64,000 nt of DNA from Oscillospiraceae bacterium (GTDB lineage Bacteria > Bacillota > Clostridia > Oscillospirales > Ruminococcaceae), in assembly GCA_020024285.1 (NCBI GenBank), contig JAHHTZ010000006.1, forward strand, positions 49,043-113,042, given 5' to 3'. The first letter of the stretch is position 1; the number at the start of each line of letters is the position of its first letter. Made by a program: the position numbers and the translations under genes. The notes beneath the pieces are model-generated. The model ran no database searches. It was given only the letters and a program-made list of their open reading frames with translations, and was not told where the DNA came from. Of this stretch, positions 48,984-58,742 are shown one piece after another.

Positions 48984-51900
48984 ATGACAAAGCGTGATAC
49001 TTTGCTGCTGGCTTGTGGCTCCAGCGAGAGCCGATCCACATTGTGCACGATTTTCGAGAATGATTACAACGTACTGGAAACATCAACGATCGAACAATCT
49101 CGTATCCTGTTGGAGCAAAACAAAATTGCCATTACAGCAGTTCTTCTTGATGCAACCGAATTTGCTGATGAGGACTTCGATCTTTTAACGAAGATCACCA
49201 AAAATCAGCTGATCGACAATGTGCCGGTGTTAGTGATTGCCTCATCCCACAATGCAGCACTGAGTGAACGGATCATCGAACTCGGGGCAGCCGAGCTGAT
49301 ATGCCAGCCCTATTCTCTTGTGATGCTTCAGCATCGTCTGCAAACCATGATACACCTGCGCCACCATCAAACACAGCTGCAGGATCTTGTAAACGAAAAG
49401 ACCGAGATGCTGCATCGAAGCAACGAGGGCATGGTGGATATCCTGACATCCATCATCGAGCGGCGCAGCTCTGACTTCAAACAGCGCACCCACTATGTGC
49501 GTGCCTACACCGAGATCCTTCTGAATGTGGTGGCACGCGCCTGCCCTCAGTACAATTTAACAGAAGAAACCATTCGGCTCATCTGCAGCGCCACTGCCCT
49601 GCATGATATCGGAAAAATCTCCGTTCCGGATTCGATCCTCAATAAAATCGGACCTCTCACACCGGAGGAGCGCATAAAGATGCAGTCGCACACCATCGTC
49701 GGCAGCGAAATCGTACAGGCGCTCAAAGGCAGCGTCAGCGACGAATACATCCGCTATGCCTACCATATCTGCCGCTATCACCACGAGCGCTGGGACGGCA
49801 GCGGATATCCGGAGGGCTTGTCCAAGGACGAGATCCCGATCTGCGCTCAGGTCGTGGGATTGGTGGACGCCTACGATGCACTGACAAACAGCCAGGTCTA
49901 CCGCGAGGCATATTCCCCGGATAAGGCAGCAAATATGATCTTAAACGGAGAATGCGGCGCATTTTCTCCCTCTCTGCTCGAATGCTTCAAGCAGGTGAAC
50001 AGCAAATTCTGCCAGCTTGCAGAGAAGTACAGCAGCCATAATTTACTTCAAGCGCCGCCCGCTCCGCTTGTGAACCAGTCCGCTCAGCACCCCGAGGAGC
50101 ACTCGGAGGACACGATTGAAATGATGCAGGCGAAGTATCGGTCGATCCTTCACTATCTCAATGCCAGCGTCTTCGAACTGGATATGGACCAAAACACCTA
50201 CCATATCATATACAATCCCGACCCCAACCTTGCACAGCTCAATGCTGCGGATTCCTTTGCACAAATTTCGGATATCCTTACCAATAAGCTTATCGTTCCG
50301 AATCAGAGTGCATCCTTCCTGAAAGAATTCCATCAGTATATCTTCTCTTTTTGGGAGGATAAGCTCCACTGCCAAAATCTCGATTACGAGATCAGAAGCT
50401 CCTTCGATGGCTCTCCCGTCCCCTATCAGATCACGCTTCTGCGCATGGATTCGTCCGATTCGCAGCGCAGACGCATGATGATCATCTGCAAGCGCGTCAC
50501 CTCACAGGATATCATCACTTCCGGCAATGTATTGGACAATGATTTCTTCAGCTTCACGATCATGGGGATCATGGATAAAATTTGTGCAGTTCGATACGAC
50601 TGCTGGCTCACCATCAAGCAGCTGAGCAACGACCTGTGCAGCCTTCTCGGATACAGCTCTCAGGAGCTTGAGGAGGCATGCCATCAGCATATGATGGAGC
50701 TTGTCCATCCGGACGATCAAAAGAAGCTGCTCAACGCGCTTCATGACCAGCTCTCGATCGGCGTTGATTTTATTGTGGAATATCGTCTGCGCCACAAAAA
50801 AGGGCATTATATCTGGATTCTCAACAAAGGGCGCATCCATACCAGCAACAGCGGGGACACCTGCCTGTACAGTCTTGTGATCGATATTTCCAAATCAAAG
50901 GTTGTAGAGGAGATCCTGCATCAAACCTTGGAGCGTCAAAACATCATCCTTTCACAGACAGAAAATGTCATCTTCGAATGCGATATGGAATGCAGCGAGA
51001 TGGTATTCTCCCAAAAGTGGCAGGAGATGTTCGGCTATGACCCCATCGTACACGATGTCAAAAACCGTTTGTTTACAGAATCTCACCTGCATCCGCAGGA
51101 TATCCCAAAGGTATTGGAGGAAATCCAAAAGCTGCAAAACGGCAGCAAGTATGGCGAGCTTGAGCTTCGCATTGTCAAATCAGACGGATACTATCTATGG
51201 TGTCAGCTTCGCGTCACAGTACAGTACGACCGAAACGGAGAGCCGCTCAAAATGGTCGGGGTGATCGTCAATATCGATGATAAAAAGCGCGCAGCACAGG
51301 CACTGCAAAAGCAGGCAGAGCGCGATCCGCTGAGCAATCTGCTCAACAAAGGCGCCGGTACACAGTATGTGGAGGAATATCTGCGCAATGCCAATGAAAA
51401 CGTCCCCTCCGCTCTCATCATCATCGATCTTGACAACTTTAAGAAGGTCAACGACAAATACGGTCACCTTCTGGGAGATGTCATCATCTCCCAGGTTTCC
51501 GCAGAGATCCGAAAGCTGTTTCGCTCCAACGACATCATCTCGCGCATCGGCGGGGATGAGTTTATGGTATTGATGAAGCATATGCCTTCCGAAGAGGTGC
51601 TCAACCGCCGGCTCGACACCCTTTTGGATATCCTGCATAATAAGCTGCTTGCACAGGTCCCGGAATCCGGTCTTGGCTGTTCGATGGGTCTGGCGCTCTT
51701 CCCACAGCATGGGAAAAACTTTCAGGACCTTTTCCGTCATGCTGATATGGCGCTGTATCAGGCAAAGGCAAAGGGGAAAAACGCCCACGTCATCTACGAT
51801 GCTGATGATGTTGCTTTCCAAAACAGATGCAGTATCCCTGAGCGCACAACCACCACCCCCATCGACTCCGACAAGAGCGGAATCACCACCGCAGATAATC

Positions 51901-52793
51901 TCATCCGCTTCACCTTCCAGCAGCTTTACGAATCGGGCGATGTGGAAAAGACCATCCGCAATATCCTTGCTCTCGTTGGGCAGCAGCTCAATGTCAGCCG
52001 CGTCTATATTTTTGAAAACAGCGCGGATAACAGCTACTGTACCAACACCTTTGAATGGTGTAATGAGGGCATCAGTGCTGAAATCGAAAATCTTCAGCAC
52101 CTCGACTATTCTGAAGCGCTCCGGGGCTATGAGAAAAATTTTGACGAGCACGGCGTTTTCTATTGTCCCGATATCAGCATCCTGCCCCAAAACCAATATG
52201 ATATCCTTGCACCGCAGGGCATCCTGTCGATGCTTCAATGCTCCATCCGCGATCAGGGTGTATTCCGCGGCTTCGTAGGCTTTGATGAATGCACCAGCAA
52301 TCGCCTGTGGACGCAGGAGCAGATCGAGGCGCTTCGCTTCTTCTCTGAAATGCTCTCCACCTTCCTGCTCAAAAAGAGGGCACAGGACGAAACAGACCAG
52401 CGTGCCAACAATCTCAGCAGCATCCTCAACAAACAGAATGCCTGGATCTATGTGATCGACCCTGTTACCTATGAATTTAAGTTCCTCAACCAGAAAATAA
52501 AGGAGCTTGTCCCGCATGTGAAGGAAGGCATGATTTGTCATCACAGTCTGATGAATCGGGCGGCGCCATGTGCGGAATGCCCAATCTGCTCAATTGGGGA
52601 TGCAGACTTCAATGCAAAGATCATCTTCAACAAACACCTCAGCCTCTGTGTTCATTCTGAAGCAACGCGCATTCAGTGGAACGGCGAAGAGGCCTATCTG
52701 ATCACCTGCCATCAGATCGACCCGAAGTTTCACTGCAAAACCTCCAATGAATACTATTACCAATCCGTAAATAAACCCGAACTTGTCCATTAA
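48984..52793 (+). CDS. Multidomain c-di-GMP signalling protein (REC-HD-GYP-PAS-GGDEF-GAF-PAS)
   Basis: 1269 residues, soluble, no membrane spans. Domains: receiver-like 1-125 (Asp56 present, but no N-terminal acidic pair and Gln instead of Lys in ICQPYS); HD-GYP 145-330 with LHDIGK (206-211) and HHERWDGSGYP (266-276); PAS-like segments about 385-500, 530-640 and 650-765; GGDEF 785-950 with intact GGDEF at 856-860 and an RxxD inhibitory site RSND at 847-850; GAF about 975-1130; and a C-terminal PAS with the Cys cluster CHHSLMNRAAPCAECPIC. It could both make and break c-di-GMP. It follows spo0A on the same strand. Confidence 0.93.
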   Translation: MTKRDTLLLACGSSESRSTLCTIFENDYNVLETSTIEQSRILLEQNKIAITAVLLDATEFADEDFDLLTKITKNQLIDNVPVLVIASSHNAALSERIIELGAAELICQPYSLVMLQHRLQTMIHLRHHQTQLQDLVNEKTEMLHRSNEGMVDILTSIIERRSSDFKQRTHYVRAYTEILLNVVARACPQYNLTEETIRLICSATALHDIGKISVPDSILNKIGPLTPEERIKMQSHTIVGSEIVQALKGSVSDEYIRYAYHICRYHHERWDGSGYPEGLSKDEIPICAQVVGLVDAYDALTNSQVYREAYSPDKAANMILNGECGAFSPSLLECFKQVNSKFCQLAEKYSSHNLLQAPPAPLVNQSAQHPEEHSEDTIEMMQAKYRSILHYLNASVFELDMDQNTYHIIYNPDPNLAQLNAADSFAQISDILTNKLIVPNQSASFLKEFHQYIFSFWEDKLHCQNLDYEIRSSFDGSPVPYQITLLRMDSSDSQRRRMMIICKRVTSQDIITSGNVLDNDFFSFTIMGIMDKICAVRYDCWLTIKQLSNDLCSLLGYSSQELEEACHQHMMELVHPDDQKKLLNALHDQLSIGVDFIVEYRLRHKKGHYIWILNKGRIHTSNSGDTCLYSLVIDISKSKVVEEILHQTLERQNIILSQTENVIFECDMECSEMVFSQKWQEMFGYDPIVHDVKNRLFTESHLHPQDIPKVLEEIQKLQNGSKYGELELRIVKSDGYYLWCQLRVTVQYDRNGEPLKMVGVIVNIDDKKRAAQALQKQAERDPLSNLLNKGAGTQYVEEYLRNANENVPSALIIIDLDNFKKVNDKYGHLLGDVIISQVSAEIRKLFRSNDIISRIGGDEFMVLMKHMPSEEVLNRRLDTLLDILHNKLLAQVPESGLGCSMGLALFPQHGKNFQDLFRHADMALYQAKAKGKNAHVIYDADDVAFQNRCSIPERTTTTPIDSDKSGITTADNLIRFTFQQLYESGDVEKTIRNILALVGQQLNVSRVYIFENSADNSYCTNTFEWCNEGISAEIENLQHLDYSEALRGYEKNFDEHGVFYCPDISILPQNQYDILAPQGILSMLQCSIRDQGVFRGFVGFDECTSNRLWTQEQIEALRFFSEMLSTFLLKKRAQDETDQRANNLSSILNKQNAWIYVIDPVTYEFKFLNQKIKELVPHVKEGMICHHSLMNRAAPCAECPICSIGDADFNAKIIFNKHLSLCVHSEATRIQWNGEEAYLITCHQIDPKFHCKTSNEYYYQSVNKPELVH

Positions 52794-52799
52794 AAAATA

Positions 52800-52831
52800 G
52801 GTGCAGCCCTTACGGGCTGCACCTGTTTTTT
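52800..52831. terminator. Bidirectional terminator
   Basis: GGTGCAGCCC / GGGCTGCACC with TTAC loop, followed by TGTTTTTTT on the plus strand; serves the convergent genes on both sides. Confidence 0.9.
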
Positions 52832-52833
52832 TC

Positions 52834-54585
52834 TTATCCTTCTGTTTTATGAGCGAATAGATCGATTTTTTCGAAATGGGCATTTCCCAGAAGGTCGCGC
52901 CGACGGTAGTTAAACAGGATAGCGGTTTCTTTTTGCTCAAAGGTCAGCGGATCAAAGCCGAACACCTGCAAGTGTGCCATTTTCTGCACCTTTTTCGGTT
53001 CCTCCTGTGCATATTCCGGAAGGTAATGCTCCATTTTTTCCGGCGTATCGTAAAACGCATTGATTTCTTCCCGATAGCCCTGGCTGCGCTGCATCGAGAG
53101 CCAGTCCGGGAGCTTTTTGGGCTTATTGTGCACACAGATATCATAAAGGCAAAGCTCCTCAAAGAGCTTTGCGTTCTCTTGGTTCTGCGGGGAGCGCAGA
53201 AGGAAAAATTCGCGGAGGATGGTGACCTTTTCCTCCGGGCTTTGATTCTTGAGATGATATTTCTGCTTCACATAGTAAAGCCCCAGATCGCGGAAAAATG
53301 CAAACGGAGATGCTTCGCCATCAAGGATCAGGCGCATGGTCCGGCTGTAGAGTCCGCTGTTATAATACTGTTCCACCATTTCTTCCATATCCTTGAGGAC
53401 CATCATCTCATCATAATTGATCCAGTGCGTGCTGTACACCTGAAACGGCGCCTTGTTGCTGTAGACCATCCCATACTGCTTTGCGTTTTTCTCCATCAAC
53501 GAGCCTTTCAGGATTTTGAGGAATCCCATCTGCATCTGCTGCGGACGAATCGTCATCACTTCATCAAAGGAATGACCGAAGCTCTCCAAATCTTCAAATG
53601 GCAGACCTGCAATCAAATCGAGGTGGAGATGGATATTCTTCGCTTCATCGAGGCGGCGGCAGATCTGGAGCAGCTTTTGGGTGCTGGTGGTTCGATGAAT
53701 CTCGCGGATGGTCGTTTCGTTCGTTGACTGCACACCAATCTCAAACTGAAACAGCCCCTGACGCACTGTGCTCAAAAAGCGGATCATCTCCTCGTCGATG
53801 AGATGAGCGGTCAGCTCAAAGTGGAAGTTCGTAACTCCGTTGTCATGTTCCGCAAGATATTTCCAGATGCCCATTGCATGCTGTTTATTGCAGTTGAAGG
53901 TGCGGTCCACAAATTTTACCTGCGGTACCTTGTGGTCGAGGAAAATCTGCAAATAGGCGCACGCCTGCTCCAGCGGCATATAGCGCACATTTTTAATGAT
54001 GGAGGAAAGACAATAGCTGCATCGGAACGGACAGCCGCGAATCGTTTCAAAATACAGGATCTTATGTTCAAGGTCGCGCAAATCCATATAAGCAAACGGC
54101 AGCTGGGACAGCTCGATTTCCTCCTCCATCGGAGTCTGTGCGATTGCTCCGTCCTCACGGTAGGTAAGGGAGTGCACTTCCTTCCGGCTTCGTTTTCCTT
54201 CCAAATGTTCCATCAGCTGCGTGAACGGTTTTTCTCCCTCGCTGGACAGCACCATATCGATGGCAGGATTGTTTCGGAGCACCTCTTCACTGTTATAGCT
54301 CACCTCCGGACCTCCTGCCACGATCAGGGTATCGGGGGAAATGAGCCGGTATTCCGCTGCAAAGTCCATCATCATTTCGATATTCCAGATATAGCAGGAC
54401 AAAAAGAGCACCGGCGGACGCAGGCGGTAAACCTCATCGATGACGAAGGGCAGATGATGGTTGATCGTATATTCCGCAAATTCCACACCGCTCACACCGT
54501 GCTGTCTTGCGTATTCCTTGAGATAGCGCACTGCAAGGTTGGTGTGGATATATTTTGAGTTGATTGCAAGCAGCAATGCTTTCAT
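52834..54585 (-). CDS. B12-binding-domain radical SAM protein (DUF4080 type)
   Basis: 583 residues from ATG 54585 (MKALLLAINSKYIHTNLAVR; AAGGG upstream). An N-terminal cobalamin-binding-like domain (about 1-130, LFLSCYIWNIEMMMDFAAEY, VAGGPEVSYNSEEV) is followed by a radical SAM domain with the 4Fe-4S motif CPFRCSYC at about residue 185. A C-terminal DUF4080 domain of about 170 residues comes after. Such proteins are widespread in Clostridia; reaction unknown. No DxHxxG cobalamin motif is obvious. Confidence 0.9.
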   Translation of the reverse strand: MKALLLAINSKYIHTNLAVRYLKEYARQHGVSGVEFAEYTINHHLPFVIDEVYRLRPPVLFLSCYIWNIEMMMDFAAEYRLISPDTLIVAGGPEVSYNSEEVLRNNPAIDMVLSSEGEKPFTQLMEHLEGKRSRKEVHSLTYREDGAIAQTPMEEEIELSQLPFAYMDLRDLEHKILYFETIRGCPFRCSYCLSSIIKNVRYMPLEQACAYLQIFLDHKVPQVKFVDRTFNCNKQHAMGIWKYLAEHDNGVTNFHFELTAHLIDEEMIRFLSTVRQGLFQFEIGVQSTNETTIREIHRTTSTQKLLQICRRLDEAKNIHLHLDLIAGLPFEDLESFGHSFDEVMTIRPQQMQMGFLKILKGSLMEKNAKQYGMVYSNKAPFQVYSTHWINYDEMMVLKDMEEMVEQYYNSGLYSRTMRLILDGEASPFAFFRDLGLYYVKQKYHLKNQSPEEKVTILREFFLLRSPQNQENAKLFEELCLYDICVHNKPKKLPDWLSMQRSQGYREEINAFYDTPEKMEHYLPEYAQEEPKKVQKMAHLQVFGFDPLTFEQKETAILFNYRRRDLLGNAHFEKIDLFAHKTEG

Positions 54586-54750
54586 AAGACACATCCCTTT
54601 TTTTACAATAATGTACTCAGTATACCATAAAGCATCGCCAAGCTCAAAAGAAATTCGGGAAATTTCGTGCTTTTCCTTCTCTTTCAAATTGTATTTTGCA
54701 GATAAATCATATATACTGAAAAGCGGAAGAAACAAAATGAGGTGATCGCT

Positions 54751-55350
54751 ATGGAATCAAAAACCTTCCCCACCAAAAAAGAGCAGGAACGCTTTTCCTT
54801 TTCCTGGAACACCATTCTGGTATCCCTTGCAATCCTTGTCGCCATTGTCGCGGTTGCAGCGGTGATCACGCTGCTGCCCTCCAGCCCGCTCCATATTGAA
54901 ATAAAGGACGATACGCTCCCCGCCGTATCCCTCGATTCTCTTTCCTGGAATACCGAGCGCCCCGATTCTCCCGACCCGTATCTCTCCGTCGGGGACCTGC
55001 CGCCCAACGTCTACAACAAGGAATTTGAACGTCCGCCGAAGGACGCGTTCACCTTCCGCATCAACCGCACCCCCTATCTCTCCAACGGGGAGCTGCACGA
55101 TCTTTTTGCACAAAACGGCTCCTTCAACAAATACGATATGACTGTCACGATCTTATTGCAGGATGGGACGATTTTGTATCAGTCGGGACTTGTTTCCCCC
55201 AACCAGTATATCCATACGGTTCCCTGCGATGTAAAATTGGAGGAATCCCCTTGCAGCGCAGCTGCCATCGTACAAATCTATGACGAGGACTCAACGGAAG
55301 AGCCCCTTGAAACCTTCACAGAGCAGCTTACAATCACACAGGTCAAATGA
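54751..55350 (+). CDS. Membrane-anchored protein of unknown function
   Basis: 199 residues from ATG 54751 (GAGGTG upstream). A short cytoplasmic N-terminus and one span (ILVSLAILVAIVAVAAVITLL) are followed by an extracytoplasmic domain of about 150 residues rich in Asp/Pro (DSLSWNTERPDSPDPYLSVG) with predicted beta structure (KYDMTVTILLQDGTILYQSG). Family not recognised. Its promoter region overlaps that of the divergent radical SAM gene. Confidence 0.78.
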   Translation: MESKTFPTKKEQERFSFSWNTILVSLAILVAIVAVAAVITLLPSSPLHIEIKDDTLPAVSLDSLSWNTERPDSPDPYLSVGDLPPNVYNKEFERPPKDAFTFRINRTPYLSNGELHDLFAQNGSFNKYDMTVTILLQDGTILYQSGLVSPNQYIHTVPCDVKLEESPCSAAAIVQIYDEDSTEEPLETFTEQLTITQVK

Positions 55351-55383
55351 CCCCAAAAACCAAACAAAATACCTCTCATAAAC

Positions 55384-55422
55384 GCACAGAGGCGTTGTCC
55401 GGAACAGACAACGCCTCTGTGC
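55384..55422. terminator. Bidirectional terminator
   Basis: Perfect 16-base arms GCACAGAGGCGTTGTC / GACAACGCCTCTGTGC with a 7-base loop, between two convergent genes. Confidence 0.88.
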
Positions 55423-55427
55423 TTATT

Positions 55428-56312
55428 TTATTTTCCCATTGATTCATTATAATATCGGATCAGCGCCTGTGTCCCCTCCTCGCTCAGTCCGTGTTCTGCC
55501 ATCGTCTGATACATTTGCAGCACACAGTGGAGCATCTTGAGGTCCATCCCGCGCTTTTCGCTTTCCTCCTCAACGATCTTCATGTCCTTAATGAAGTGCT
55601 TGATAAAAAATCCAGGTGCAAAATCCTCTGCCAAGGCTCTCGGCGCCATGTTGTCCATCTGCCAGCTTCCGGCTGCACCCGATGAGATGGCTGCAAGCAG
55701 CTTTTGCGGATCAAGCCCCGCCTGACATGCATAGACCAGTGCTTCCGTATAGGCGGCAGTTGCTCCTGCAACGGCAATTTGATTGGCAGCTTTGGTGTGC
55801 TGTCCCTTTCCGGCTCCGCCCATGTAGGTGCAGTTTCTCCCCATGCATTGGAGCAGTGGGAGCGCTTCCTCGAAATCCTTCTCCTCGCCCCCGACCATGA
55901 TGGACAAGGTCGCATTTTTTGCTCCCTTGTCCCCTCCCGATACTGGGGCATCCATCACGCGGATTCCACGCTTTTTCCCTTCCTCATACAGATGCTCTGC
56001 AAGGGTTGGGAGCGAGGTGGTCATATCGATCGCAAGTGCACCTTCCTTGGCACACTCAAAGATGCCGCCCTTACAGAGAAAGACTTCTTCCACATCGCTT
56101 GGATACCCCACCATCACGAAAATATAGTCTGCATTGCGAACCGCCTCTTTGATCGATCCGCACGGATGGATGTCATACTCCCGTTCCAACGTGTCGAGCG
56201 TTTCTTTTTTGTGGGTATAGACGCTCACCTCATAGCCCTTTTGTGCAAGATGTGCCGCCTGATGGGAACCCATCACCCCGGCACCGATCCATGCCACCTG
56301 ATTTTTTTCCAT
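55428..56312 (-). CDS. NAD(P)-dependent beta-hydroxyacid dehydrogenase family protein
   Basis: 294 residues from ATG 56312 (MEKNQVAWIGAGVMGSHQAA; AAAGGAG upstream). Rossmann motif GAGVMG; substrate motif DAPVSGGDKGAKNATLSIMV; catalytic Lys in GKGQHTKAANQIAVAG; these are the marks of 3-hydroxyisobutyrate dehydrogenase and tartronate semialdehyde reductase relatives. Which acid it uses is not clear. It is separated by a terminator from the peptidase upstream. Confidence 0.92.
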   Translation of the reverse strand: MEKNQVAWIGAGVMGSHQAAHLAQKGYEVSVYTHKKETLDTLEREYDIHPCGSIKEAVRNADYIFVMVGYPSDVEEVFLCKGGIFECAKEGALAIDMTTSLPTLAEHLYEEGKKRGIRVMDAPVSGGDKGAKNATLSIMVGGEEKDFEEALPLLQCMGRNCTYMGGAGKGQHTKAANQIAVAGATAAYTEALVYACQAGLDPQKLLAAISSGAAGSWQMDNMAPRALAEDFAPGFFIKHFIKDMKIVEEESEKRGMDLKMLHCVLQMYQTMAEHGLSEEGTQALIRYYNESMGK

Positions 56313-56330
56313 ATTGCCCGCTCCTTTCAG

Positions 56331-56364
56331 AAAGGGAGTCAGACACACTGTCTGACTCCCTTTT
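56331..56364. terminator. Terminator between S9 peptidase and dehydrogenase genes
   Basis: AAAGGGAGTCAGACA / TGTCTGACTCCCTTT with a 3-base loop and flanking T/A runs. It lies just upstream of the ribosome site of the dehydrogenase gene, so that gene needs a promoter of its own or read-through. Confidence 0.82.
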
Positions 56365-56381
56365 CTTTTTGTATGAACTGA

Positions 56382-58376
56382 TTATTTCAAATACTGATCG
56401 AACCAGCCTGTGATCTCTTTAAGGCGTCTGATGCGGTGTTTTGGTTTTCCGTCGCGGCTCAGACCGTGGTTCTCGCCGTGGAACAGGCAAAGACGGGTCG
56501 GAACCCCATGCATCCGCAGTGCTGTGAACATCTGGATGGCATCGCACATCCAGCAGCGGTAGTCCTCATCACTTTGGATAAAGAGGGTCGGTGTTTTGCA
56601 GCGGTCCGCATATTTGAGCGGAGAATGATGCCACATCTTTTCCGGGCTGCTCCACGGGTCTGCCTGAATGGCTTTGAGGTTGTGGTAGTAGCCGATGTCG
56701 GTGGTGAGGCATTTGCTGATGAAGTTGGAGATGGAGCGCTGGGAAGCAACTGCTGCAAAGCGGTCTGTATGACCTACGATCCAGTTTGCCATGAATCCGC
56801 CGTAGCTGCCGCCGGTCATGCCAACTCTTGCCTGATCGATCTGCGGATATTTTTCCAGAACCTTGTCGGTAAATTCCATCAGGTCGTTGTAATCCCATAC
56901 GCCGTAGCGGTCGCCGCGGATGTCGGCAAACTCATTGCCCTTGCCGTCACCTCCGCGTGGGTTGCAGAACATCACGAAATAGCCCTCACTTGCCCACAGC
57001 TGCATTTCGTGGTAGATGATGTCACCGTATACCACCTTCGGTCCGCCGTGTACGTCGAGGATCGCAGGGTAGGATTTATTTGAATCGTAGCCGACCGGTT
57101 TGATGACCCAGCCGTCGATCTCCACGCCATCCTGATCTACAAACGGAACGTATTCCACTGGGGAAACCGCGTGGGTCGCGAGATATTCGTCGTTGAAGGA
57201 GGTGAGCTTTGTTTCCTCTTGTGCACCTTCGTCGCAGGTGTAGATTTCCTGAAGTCCGTTGCTGCGGATTCCAACATAGAGGAATTTTCCATCGCGGTAG
57301 TCAAAGCAGTCGATGCTGCCGTTCTTTCTTGGGGAAACGACGGTTTCTTTTCCTTCTTTATCAAAGCGGACGATGTAGGAGTTGTAGCCAATGGTTTCGC
57401 AGTAGTACCATGCGTTGTCGGTCGCCTTCATGGTGCGACCGCCTCCATGACGGCAGTCGGTGCTGACGCTGGAGCCCATGCTTGGATCAAGGTCTGCGAG
57501 CTTTGTCACTTTCCCTGTTTTGGGGTCTGCCATCAGATGAACCGGATTCTCGTTGTTGCCGTAGATTTCTCCCTTGGTCCCTGCGAGAATGATGCAGTCG
57601 CCCATAAAGTGTGCACCCTTGAGGCTGTATTTGTGTTCGAGTTCCACCGAAACGGTTTTCTCTCCATGCAGCTCACGCACATAGAGGTCCTCCATCTGAT
57701 CGTCCATCCACTGATAGTCATGACCGTAATAAAGCACAAGGTCTGTGGACGGCTGGTAGTCAAAGTCCGAAACATTCATGAATTCGGGGCTGAGCAGGCG
57801 GCACTCCCCGCTCTCTGCGTCAAAGAGATACAGACGATTGCGCAGCTTATTTACAACGCCCTTTGCGTTTGCCCAGAACGGAAGCTCGTCAAAAATCTCA
57901 TAGTCTTCCTCTTCCTTGAGTTTTGCGATCGCTTCTTCTTTTTCCTTGCCCTCGAGCTTTGTGACGTCGATGTTGTAGTGGTTGTATGTACCGATAAAGA
58001 GGTATTCCTTCTCATTGACTTTGCGAATGGAAGAAGCTTTCATCGGGATCACAAACAGCTCCTCTGCTTCGCCGCCGTGAATATTGATTTTATTATATAC
58101 AGTGCAGGATTGACCGGGCTCTGTTTTGTGAGATTTTTTCCGATCTCCGGGGAACAGCAATGTTTCATCATCAAGCCAGATGAAGGTCCCTTCGCTTCCG
58201 CCGTTGGTGAGCTTTCTGGAAACGCCGTGTTCCATCACCCAGATCCAGGAATGGTAGCAGTTTTCCTTCACATTTGCTTCACTTACCACATAGGCAGCTG
58301 CCTCTCCGTTTGGAGAATAAGAAAGCTGCGAAAGGGTGCTGATATTGCCGAGATCTTCCATGGTTATTTTTTGCAT
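56382..58376 (-). CDS. S9 family prolyl-oligopeptidase-like peptidase
   Basis: 664 residues, no signal peptide, so cytoplasmic. The N-terminal about 400 residues form a beta-propeller-like region (LSYSPNGEAAAYVVSE; repeated Asp/Trp blades). The C-terminal alpha/beta hydrolase has the nucleophile Ser524 in MTGGSYGGFMANW, a probable Asp in FIQSDEDYRCWM and His in HGENHGLSRDG. It likely trims short peptides, like acylaminoacyl peptidases, and would suit the peptide importers nearby. GAGGAA precedes the start. Confidence 0.94.
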   Translation of the reverse strand: MQKITMEDLGNISTLSQLSYSPNGEAAAYVVSEANVKENCYHSWIWVMEHGVSRKLTNGGSEGTFIWLDDETLLFPGDRKKSHKTEPGQSCTVYNKINIHGGEAEELFVIPMKASSIRKVNEKEYLFIGTYNHYNIDVTKLEGKEKEEAIAKLKEEEDYEIFDELPFWANAKGVVNKLRNRLYLFDAESGECRLLSPEFMNVSDFDYQPSTDLVLYYGHDYQWMDDQMEDLYVRELHGEKTVSVELEHKYSLKGAHFMGDCIILAGTKGEIYGNNENPVHLMADPKTGKVTKLADLDPSMGSSVSTDCRHGGGRTMKATDNAWYYCETIGYNSYIVRFDKEGKETVVSPRKNGSIDCFDYRDGKFLYVGIRSNGLQEIYTCDEGAQEETKLTSFNDEYLATHAVSPVEYVPFVDQDGVEIDGWVIKPVGYDSNKSYPAILDVHGGPKVVYGDIIYHEMQLWASEGYFVMFCNPRGGDGKGNEFADIRGDRYGVWDYNDLMEFTDKVLEKYPQIDQARVGMTGGSYGGFMANWIVGHTDRFAAVASQRSISNFISKCLTTDIGYYHNLKAIQADPWSSPEKMWHHSPLKYADRCKTPTLFIQSDEDYRCWMCDAIQMFTALRMHGVPTRLCLFHGENHGLSRDGKPKHRIRRLKEITGWFDQYLK

Positions 58377-58701
58377 AGAAATTCCTCCTGTTCCGCTTGT
58401 ATTTCTATAGAATTTACCCTTATTATACCGTTATCCGCAAATAAAGGCAATGCAAAATTTTGATTTCCCTGCAATTTCAGGAAAAAATTTTATGACAGCA
58501 AAATTTTTCCCCAATCAAAGCTCGATGTGTTTTGAGCGCAAAAAGCACTCTCCCTTCCCGATTTTTTACGGTATCACTCCCCGTCAACTTCAGGTACGGA
58601 GTTTTGCCTCTGCGATATTCTCTTTCACGAAATCAGGTCCGAGCCTCCTGCGAAAAACAATGGATATTTATACATAAAATGAATAATGCTTCCCTACATA
58701 C

Positions 58702-58736
58702 AAAAAGGTCAGCCTGCAAGACAGGCTGACCTTTTT
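58702..58736. terminator. Terminator after the amino-acid importer operon
   Basis: AAAAAGGTCAGCCTG / CAGGCTGACCTTTTT with 5-base loop, directly after the last gene of the operon. The rest of 58377-58701 shows no gene or other feature I can support. Confidence 0.93.
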
Positions 58737-58742
58737 ACTTAT

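Noticed and set aside
51195..52544. 449-residue minus-strand open frame
   Set aside because: Antisense shadow of the REC/HD-GYP/GGDEF gene, whose domains are clearly recognisable on the plus strand.
57171..58463. 430-residue plus-strand open frame
   Set aside because: Antisense to the S9 peptidase gene; no family similarity and no ribosome site.
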